This document shows positions 1 to 5,146 of a stretch of 8,576 bases of DNA, in pieces (positions within the stretch are counted from its first letter, which is position 1; each line of letters opens with the position of its first letter). The notes under the pieces are model-generated. The model had not been told where the DNA came from. It was given only the letters and a program-made list of their open reading frames with translations, and searched no databases. The position numbers and the translations under genes are program-made. Where the stretch lies: positions 1-8,576 of the forward strand of contig JBBKWG010000248.1 of assembly GCA_037968835.1 (NCBI GenBank). The letters run 5' to 3'. This DNA is from JBBKWG01 sp037968835 (GTDB lineage Bacteria > Pseudomonadota > Alphaproteobacteria > Rhodobacterales > Rhodobacteraceae).

Positions 1-1244
1 TCGCGAAAGGTGTCCCAAAGCGCCAGATAGACATTCCCGCGGATGTTGGTCAGGCCACCGGTTGGGTCGGTGATCCAGAAACGCAGGATATAATCCACCG
101 AACTGTCGCCGAAACCGACGATATGGCAGACCGGCGGACGGCCGGCGATGACGCGTTCGGTGTCTTTTGCCGCCTCGATCGCGAGCTTTCGGACGATGTG
201 CGGATCGTCGCCGTAGGATGTCCCGAAGTAGATATCGAGCCGCACAAAATTGTTGGTGTGCGACCAATTCACGACCTGACCGGTAATCAGATCCTCGTTC
301 GGAATCAGATATTCTTTGCCATCGCGGGTGGTGATCGAGACATACCGTGCGCCAAGCGCGTTGATCCAGCCGAACGTCTCGCCCAGCGAGATAACATCGC
401 CGGGTTTGATCGACTTGTCGATTAGGATGATGATGCCCGAAACTAGGTTCGACACCACTTTTTGAAGACCGAAACCAAGGCCGACGCCGATCGCGCCGGA
501 AAGGACTGCAAGGCCGGTAAGATCGAAGCCGACCGCCTTCAGGCCGATGAAAAAAGCCGAGCCGAACAGGATGAGTTGAAGGACCTTGACGGCCAGCACC
601 TGCATCGACGGCGAGATGTCTTCGTTGGCACGAATTCGCGACGCTGTTGTTTGAGACACGAGTCGCGCGAATGTGAAGAGCACGCCAATGATGACAAGTG
701 CCCGGATGATCGTCAGGATCGATATCCTGAAGTCGCCGACGCTGAGCGCAAGGCTGTCGAAAAAGTGCGAAACCTCTTCAACGATACCCAGGTAATAAAG
801 CGTTACGTATATCCACAGGCCCCAGGTCACGATGCGCCGGATCGGGGGATTTCGGACAAGGCGCGCTGCGAAGCCGACGATCAGGATTGCAAACGCGATG
901 GTTCCGACCAGTTCCAGCAGAAACCGGCGCGAGACGAAGGGCGTGATCTCGGCCATGGCGTAGGACGAGAGCCAGATAAGGATTGTAAAGAAGATCAGCG
1001 ACATGCGCCGATTGAGCATAACGAGGGTGCGCAGTTGCCATTTCGGCCGCCCCTCCAGAGTGCGCATCCACTCGCGAAAACTCGGTTCGAACCAGCGCTT
1101 CAGAAGCATGGCGGCCAGCAGGCAAGCCACCAGAATTGCGATCTGCCAAAGGCGCGAGGGCAACAGAAGCAGTTTCGCCTGCGCCATTCCCTGGCCCCAA
1201 AGCGACTGGATCTGTTCGATCAGATTGGTAAAATCCGTATCCAT
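1..1244 (-). CDS. MscS-family mechanosensitive ion channel (3' end cut by window edge)
   Basis: A membrane channel of the small-conductance mechanosensitive (MscS) superfamily, expected to open under membrane tension in hypo-osmotic shock and release solutes. 414 residues are visible before the left edge. There are about six hydrophobic segments (near residues 32-49, 80-98, 110-128, 137-154, 173-195 and 218-236). After them comes the Gly/Ala-rich pore helix at about 243-275, containing GVGLGFGLQKVVSNLVSG, the family's signature. The beta domain follows (KPGDVISLG at 280-288, then RDGKEYLIPNE at 307-317), and then the start of the alpha/beta vestibule domain. With extra N-terminal helices it is larger than E. 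coli MscS (about 286 residues). A few dozen C-terminal residues are probably missing. The start is ATG at 1244 and has no strong Shine-Dalgarno; an in-frame GTG at 1259 is an alternative, and a stop at 1266-1268 limits anything longer. It lies 104 bases downstream of panB on the same strand. Family is certain; gating and ion preference are unknown. Confidence 0.9.
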   Translation of the reverse strand, partial: MDTDFTNLIEQIQSLWGQGMAQAKLLLLPSRLWQIAILVACLLAAMLLKRWFEPSFREWMRTLEGRPKWQLRTLVMLNRRMSLIFFTILIWLSSYAMAEITPFVSRRFLLELVGTIAFAILIVGFAARLVRNPPIRRIVTWGLWIYVTLYYLGIVEEVSHFFDSLALSVGDFRISILTIIRALVIIGVLFTFARLVSQTTASRIRANEDISPSMQVLAVKVLQLILFGSAFFIGLKAVGFDLTGLAVLSGAIGVGLGFGLQKVVSNLVSGIIILIDKSIKPGDVISLGETFGWINALGARYVSITTRDGKEYLIPNEDLITGQVVNWSHTNNFVRLDIYFGTSYGDDPHIVRKLAIEAAKDTERVIAGRPPVCHIVGFGDSSVDYILRFWITDPTGGLTNIRGNVYLALWDTFR

Positions 1245-1267
1245 TCCGCGACCATGCACGCAGCGTC

Positions 1268-1306
1268 AAAAGGGGGCAAGCCGGGGCTTTGCATATCGTC
1301 CCTTTT
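1268..1306 (-). terminator. Nested inverted repeats between panB and the channel gene; possible terminator or attenuator
   Basis: The outer arms are AAAAGGG (1268-1274) and CCCTTTT (1300-1306), an exact 7-base inverted repeat. The inner arms are GCAAGCC (1276-1282) and GGCTTTGC (1285-1292), which pair with one bulged base. Read on the minus strand, the inner GC-rich hairpin is followed directly by CCCCCTTTTG, a short and weak U-run. This could partly terminate panCB transcription or fold in the leader of the channel mRNA. The structure is seen directly in the sequence; the role is inferred. The rest of the 104-base gap (1245-1348) shows nothing I can identify. Confidence 0.4.
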
Positions 1307-1348
1307 CAAAGGCTTCGCGGTTGCGAGTGCAGGCGGTAGTCCCAATCG

Positions 1349-2164
1349 TCAGCGATAGGTCTGATCGTCGGTGGGAAAAGTGCGCGCCTTGACCTCGTCG
1401 GCATAATCCTTGACCGCAGCCTCAATCTGGTTGCCGAGATCGCCGTAGACTTTGACAAATTTCGGCGGTCGCGGGTTCAGTCCAAGCATGTCCTCGAGCA
1501 CGAGAATTTGCCCGTCGCATTCAACCGATGCGCCGATGCCGATTGTCGGGATGTCGATCTGTTTCGTGATCCTGGCGGCAAGCGGTTCGACCATGCCTTC
1601 CAGCACGACAGCGAACGCTCCGGCTTCGGCGACCGCGCGGGCGTCTTCCTCGTGGGCGGGCCAGGTGTCCTCGTCACGGCCCTGGGTCTTGAAGCCGCCC
1701 ATGACGTGACTGGATTGAGGTGTTAGCCCGGTGTGAGCCATCACCGGGATGCCGCGTTCGACAAGGAAATGGATTGTCTTAGCCATGCGCGCGCCACCCT
1801 CAAGCTTGACTGCTCCGCAACCGGTTTCCTTCATGATCTTCGCCGCATTTCGGAACGCCCGTTTGGGGCTCTCCTCGTAGGAGCCGAACGGCATGTCGAC
1901 GACAATCAGGGCACGCTTGGTTCCGCGCACCACGGCGCGACCGTGCATGATCATCAGATCGAGTGGCACGCCGACGGTCGTTTCCATCCCGTGCATGACC
2001 ATCCCAAGCGAGTCCCCGACCAGAATGAAGTCGGCGTATTTGTCCACGATTGCGGCTGTGTGGGCGTGATAACTGGTCAGCGAAACGATCGGCTCACCAC
2101 CTTTTCGCGCTGCAATCTGCGGAGCGCTGGTGCGACGGACGGCCTTGGCGGGTTCGGTACTCAT
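1349..2164 (-). CDS. panB: 3-methyl-2-oxobutanoate hydroxymethyltransferase (ketopantoate synthase)
   Basis: Cytoplasmic enzyme that transfers a hydroxymethyl group from 5,10-methylenetetrahydrofolate to 3-methyl-2-oxobutanoate. This makes ketopantoate, the first committed step toward pantothenate and coenzyme A. The 271 residues match the usual family length (about 260-280) and a TIM-barrel fold. The family's key residues are present: metal ligands Asp51 (in VGDSLGMVMHG), Asp90 (VVDMPFGSY) and Glu122 (VKLEGG), and the catalytic Glu189 (VVLEGMVE). The late signature GIGASVECDGQILV lies at 209-222. ATG at 2164 overlaps the panC stop codon as ATGA, so translation is probably coupled to panC. 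A weak AAGGGA lies about 10 bases upstream. Nothing is missing or unusual, and the identification is firm. Confidence 0.9.
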   Translation of the reverse strand: MSTEPAKAVRRTSAPQIAARKGGEPIVSLTSYHAHTAAIVDKYADFILVGDSLGMVMHGMETTVGVPLDLMIMHGRAVVRGTKRALIVVDMPFGSYEESPKRAFRNAAKIMKETGCGAVKLEGGARMAKTIHFLVERGIPVMAHTGLTPQSSHVMGGFKTQGRDEDTWPAHEEDARAVAEAGAFAVVLEGMVEPLAARITKQIDIPTIGIGASVECDGQILVLEDMLGLNPRPPKFVKVYGDLGNQIEAAVKDYADEVKARTFPTDDQTYR

Positions 2165-3018
2165 GGCGAGATTTCCCTTTGATCTATCAGAAGGACGCGA
2201 TTGTCGGGTGGGCCGAATTCGACCGATATCATGATGCCGACCGGAGCGGTCAGCTTTCCGGTGGCGGGCGCGAAGTCAGCGGCCCAGACGATATCCAGCC
2301 CCTTGAGGTCGCCGCGCGGTTCGGCGTCGATTGTCCGGGCAATCGCGGATTTCAAATCGTCTATTGCGGTGTCGGGCGATGCGATCGCTGCTGCGGCATC
2401 AAGGCTTCGGTTCAGAACGATTGCCGCTGCTCGGTCGGCTGTGCTCAGGCGGACATTGCGCGAGGACATTGCCAGCCCGTCCGCTTCGCGCACCGTCGAG
2501 ACTCCCGCAATCCGGACCGGCACAAGCAGGTCGGCGACCATACGGCGGATGACGGCGAGTTGCTGGTAATCCTTCTCGCCGAAGTAGGCGGCGTCGGGTT
2601 GGGCGATGTTTAATAGTTTAGTCACGACCGTCGCGACGCCACGGAAATGTCCGGGACGGATCAAACCGTGAAAAACGTGTGCCAGGCGCGTTGTTTCGAC
2701 GATGGTTTCATCGCCGGGCGGATACATCTCGGACATATCTGGAATGAGGACGGCATCGACGCCAGCACTTTTGAACATCTCCAGATCGGTGCGCTCGGTC
2801 TTGGGGTAGTTATCAAGGTCCGCGCGATTTCCGAACTGTGTCGGATTGACGAAAATGGTGGTCACCACGCGGTCATTTTGAGCGCGTGCAGCGGCCACCA
2901 GTGCGATGTGTCCCGCGTGCAGCGCGCCCATGGTCGTAACAAGTCCCACGCTTTCGCTAGCGGCCCTGTATCCGGCGATGGCGGCGCGGTAGTCAGCGAT
3001 GTTGCGGCAGACCTGCAT
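2161..3018 (-). CDS. panC: Pantothenate synthetase (pantoate--beta-alanine ligase)
   Basis: Joins pantoate and beta-alanine using ATP, through a pantoyl-adenylate intermediate, to give pantothenate in the cytoplasm. The 285 residues are typical for the family. Motifs in order: TTMGALHAGH (28-37, the nucleotidyltransferase HxGH-type ATP site), FVNPTQFG (56-63), RPGHFRGVATVV (121-132), GEKDYQQ (147-153) and MSSRN (184-188). These are the expected ATP- and pantoate-binding elements. The reading frame stays open to 3072, but ATG at 3018 is preferred: GGGGAAGG stands about 3 bases before it, and the protein then begins at the point usual for the family. It lies 60 bases downstream of the C13-like peptidase gene and overlaps panB by four bases. 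panE (ketopantoate reductase) and panD (aspartate decarboxylase), which complete the route, are not in this window. Confidence 0.9.
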   Translation of the reverse strand: MQVCRNIADYRAAIAGYRAASESVGLVTTMGALHAGHIALVAAARAQNDRVVTTIFVNPTQFGNRADLDNYPKTERTDLEMFKSAGVDAVLIPDMSEMYPPGDETIVETTRLAHVFHGLIRPGHFRGVATVVTKLLNIAQPDAAYFGEKDYQQLAVIRRMVADLLVPVRIAGVSTVREADGLAMSSRNVRLSTADRAAAIVLNRSLDAAAAIASPDTAIDDLKSAIARTIDAEPRGDLKGLDIVWAADFAPATGKLTAPVGIMISVEFGPPDNRVLLIDQREISP

Positions 3019-3078
3019 ATGCCTTCCCCGGAACGATTGCGCACTTCTACGCGGTCCCGTCCCGGCCCTCAAGCAGAG

Positions 3079-4428
3079 CTAGCGAGCCGACAGAAGGCGA
3101 TCAAGTACCGGTCCGATCGCTTTTCCCTCGACCATCATCGGCTGCGACGATGTCAGCCCCTCCGCGCTTTCCCGAGACGCGACCGTTTCCTGGGCAATAC
3201 GTGCAGCATCGCGGAAGTCGCGCGTTGTCGTCAGCGCTTCGGCAAAGAACGCGCGACCCCAGTCGGTCCATTCATTCTGGTCGCGACACCCGAACGAGTT
3301 TCGATCCGGCGCGGCAGCCGTTATGATTAGATGGTGGTCCGCGACAAGTTCGTTGGCGAACGAACCTGAGTAACATGCAGAAATCACGATCACCGCATTC
3401 CGGATGCCGCTTTCGTCAAGCGTTTCAGCGATATCTTCAGGGTTCAGATCGCGCGTGCCGACGCCGCGAAAACGCGTCGACAGAATGTCCGGGCCGCCGT
3501 GCGACGTCAGAAACAGAAACAGGACATCCTCGTCGGTCTGCATTCGTGCCGCAACTCCCCGAAGCGCTTCGCCGAGATTCGTCCGGTTCAGCAAGGGCAG
3601 CGATGTTGGGGCATGTACATCGTTCACCAGTCTGACGATCCGGCCTTCGGCGCCGTAGCTGGATTGCAGGATGCCCGCAACAGCCTCGACCTCGCGCGCG
3701 AAAACCTGTTGGTTGGGATCACCTGCGCCGAGAACCGCGAACAATTCGGTCCGGCCCGGCTCGCCGGTGCGAAGTTGGGCGAGTTGTCGGGAGAGAAGCG
3801 CGTTCTGCGCCGCGTACACCTGTTCGGTATCCGGCAGACTTGCTGCGGCAGGCTCCGATGTGGCACTCGGGCCGTAATAATCCGAACCGGGGCCAGCGAT
3901 GACATCAGTTAATAGCATGGCAGCGGCCAACGCGATTCCGACAAGCGAACCGCGAAACGGTCCGATGCGATTGAGAACCACAAGAAGCGTCAGGAGGATC
4001 GCCGGACCGATGGCGGCAGTATTTTGCGACATCAGATCGGCGGGGCGCATTACCCAGACAAGCGCGATGCCAGCGATCAATCCAAGCGACAACGCATAGA
4101 GAACGGCAACGAGCAGCGCGCGGATCTGACTTCCATTTGCCAGAAATAGCGCACAGAACAGCGTGACGGCGATCCAGCTTGCAAGGTCGCCGAGTCCGAC
4201 GCGCGTGATCCAAGGGCCTGGCAGATCATTGATCCCGGTGTTCAGCATGAGACCCGCGAAAATTCGCGCGCACACAGCGACGAGCACGGCAATCGCTATG
4301 TCGATATTTGCAGAATGGACACGCGGGATATCGCCGCCAGGTGCGAGGGTGCGGACAGGAACGGCGATGTTCTCGAGCCAGCGATCCAGAAACCCGGGGC
4401 GCGGGTCGTCTTCATGGGTTGTCGTCAT
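3079..4428 (-). CDS. Multi-spanning membrane protein with C-terminal C13-family (legumain/caspase-like) cysteine peptidase domain
   Basis: Predicted inner-membrane peptidase of 449 residues. The N-terminal 40 residues are polar. Hydrophobic segments follow at about 43-61, 84-98, 103-126, 140-153 and 158-178. A linker rich in Gly, Ser, Pro and Ala (about 179-200) leads to a soluble domain (about 205-449). That domain carries a clan-CD catalytic pair: His310 after a hydrophobic strand (VLFLFLTSHGG) and Cys352 after a second one (AVIVISACYSG). The spacing and flanking residues fit Peptidase_C13, the family of legumain and the GPI-transamidase subunit Gpi8. Five spans with a cytoplasmic N-terminus would place the catalytic domain in the periplasm; this is an inference. 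The frame is open up to 4641, but ATG at 4428 is chosen because it lies just after the DM13 gene. Its nearest Shine-Dalgarno (GGAAGG, 4441-4446) is 12 bases away, an unusually long spacing. The stop is TAG. The substrate is unknown; some homologues could be processing enzymes rather than degradative ones. Confidence 0.8.
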   Translation of the reverse strand: MTTTHEDDPRPGFLDRWLENIAVPVRTLAPGGDIPRVHSANIDIAIAVLVAVCARIFAGLMLNTGINDLPGPWITRVGLGDLASWIAVTLFCALFLANGSQIRALLVAVLYALSLGLIAGIALVWVMRPADLMSQNTAAIGPAILLTLLVVLNRIGPFRGSLVGIALAAAMLLTDVIAGPGSDYYGPSATSEPAAASLPDTEQVYAAQNALLSRQLAQLRTGEPGRTELFAVLGAGDPNQQVFAREVEAVAGILQSSYGAEGRIVRLVNDVHAPTSLPLLNRTNLGEALRGVAARMQTDEDVLFLFLTSHGGPDILSTRFRGVGTRDLNPEDIAETLDESGIRNAVIVISACYSGSFANELVADHHLIITAAAPDRNSFGCRDQNEWTDWGRAFFAEALTTTRDFRDAARIAQETVASRESAEGLTSSQPMMVEGKAIGPVLDRLLSAR

Positions 4429-4487
4429 TTTGCGAATAGACCTTCCGCATCGGGCGTATTCAAGGCGGTGATCGTGCGAAACGTGGA

Positions 4488-4964
4488 CTAGCTTGGCGGT
4501 GTGAGAACGGCCTGCGAAAACAGAACGCCGAATTGTTCGCACCAGATCACCACGGATGAATAGGCTGAAACGTCTGTTCCCGCGGGCACAGTGTAAGCCT
4601 GATCGCCGATATTTCCCTTGAGCGCGCCAAGCGACACCCAATCCGCGTCAAGGACGTCCGACGACTTGGCGGGATCGGGATGGGCCGAAAGCCAGACTTC
4701 CAGATCGGGACCGTTGGTCACTTCGAACGCGGATAACTGCACCTCGAACATGCCGTCTGCGCGCTGAACCAACGAGGCCTGACCACTGCCTTGATGGACG
4801 TTGTCGGCATCTCGGAATTGTCCAGTCGCGACGGTTTCCGCTTTGCTCAGGGTTTCGATCACGACGTCGTCGAATAAGAGCGGCGAGAACGCGTACCAGA
4901 GAAAGGCGCCGACCGGAGCGCCAATGATTAATCCGGCGACGAAGATGAGAAACGATCTGAACAT
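4488..4964 (-). CDS. Membrane-anchored DM13-domain protein
   Basis: A 158-residue protein with one N-terminal hydrophobic segment (about 3-25), acting as a signal anchor, and an exported DM13 domain at about 45-155. Visible DM13 hallmarks are the N-terminal strand GQFRDADNVHQGSGQASLVQ (48-67), NGPDLEVWLS (84-93), SLGALKGNIGDQAYTVP (111-127) and the terminal VVIWCEQFGVLFSQAVL (138-154). The invariant cysteine is Cys142. DM13 domains have been proposed, on the basis of that cysteine, to take part in redox or electron transfer; the bacterial function is not established. ATG at 4964 is chosen because GGAG lies 6 bases before it; a TTG at 4976 would add four residues. It is the first gene of the minus-strand series and lies 59 bases upstream of the C13-like peptidase gene, so the two are probably co-transcribed. 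Family assignment is firm, role unknown. Confidence 0.85.
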   Translation of the reverse strand: MFRSFLIFVAGLIIGAPVGAFLWYAFSPLLFDDVVIETLSKAETVATGQFRDADNVHQGSGQASLVQRADGMFEVQLSAFEVTNGPDLEVWLSAHPDPAKSSDVLDADWVSLGALKGNIGDQAYTVPAGTDVSAYSSVVIWCEQFGVLFSQAVLTPPS

Positions 4965-5057
4965 TGTTGGCTCCAATTAGGTCGACCGAGCCCCTTTTAG
5001 CACAACTTGCTTTGTGACGGACCTTCGTTGTGACTGGGCGATGACAACTGTCGAAGT

Positions 5058-5069
5058 CGCATTCATGCG
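5058..5069. promoter_or_regulatory. Perfect palindrome, possible operator upstream of the dehydrogenase promoter
   Basis: CGCATTCATGCG has two exact 5-base arms around a 2-base centre. It lies about 20 bases upstream of the best plus-strand -35 candidate, a position typical for an activator site. Short palindromes arise by chance, so the role is a guess. Confidence 0.25.
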
Positions 5070-5087
5070 ATGCCATGTCGGATGGAC

Positions 5088-5117
5088 CTGACGTCGCCGG
5101 CGAATATGGTCTTAAAT
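5088..5117 (+). promoter_or_regulatory. Candidate sigma-70-type promoter for the dehydrogenase gene
   Basis: CTGACG (5088-5093) and TTAAAT (5112-5117) each match four of six consensus bases, with an 18-base spacer. Transcription would begin near 5124 and leave a short leader that includes the ribosome site at 5131-5137. An overlapping alternative is TGGACC (5083-5088) with TATGGT (5105-5110). Both are weak. Confidence 0.25.
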
Positions 5118-5146
5118 CGCGCGGGAATGCGGGAAGGAATCGACCC

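Larger units (their letters stand above)
4965..5146. promoter_or_regulatory. Divergent intergenic region between the DM13 and dehydrogenase genes
   Basis: 182 bases must hold the start signals for both directions. Seen in it: a direct repeat TTGTGAC at 5012-5018 and 5028-5034 (start-to-start 16 bases); a perfect palindrome CGCAT-TC-ATGCG at 5058-5069; and a smaller palindrome GACA-AC-TGTC at 5043-5052. For the minus strand I see no convincing -35/-10 pair. The repeats could be regulator sites, but no known regulator consensus is recognised. Confidence 0.45.

Noticed and set aside
778..1269. 163-residue minus-strand open frame
   Set aside because: It is a shifted frame within the MscS-type channel gene, whose real frame shows the membrane spans and pore motif; this one has no family features.
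462..1358. 298-residue open frame on the plus strand opposite the channel gene
   Set aside because: It is very rich in charged residues and Gln/Cys, with no domain, as expected for the complement of a hydrophobic membrane gene. The opposite strand has a full MscS signature.
1733..2613. Plus-strand open frames opposite panB and panC (1733-2182 and 2050-2613)
   Set aside because: They are antisense to well-identified enzymes, lack a ribosome site, and have no recognisable motif.
3019..3072. 18-residue N-terminal extension of PanC
   Set aside because: The strong GGGGAAGG before ATG 3018 and the normal PanC N-terminus argue for the shorter start.
2647..3330. 227-residue plus-strand open frame crossing panC and the peptidase end
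   Set aside because: It runs through two genes and their spacer on the opposite strand; high-GC third-position bias explains its openness.
4429..4641. 71-residue upstream extension of the C13-like peptidase
   Set aside because: It would overlap the DM13 coding end by about 150 bases with an arginine-rich, motif-free sequence; ATG 4428 fits better.
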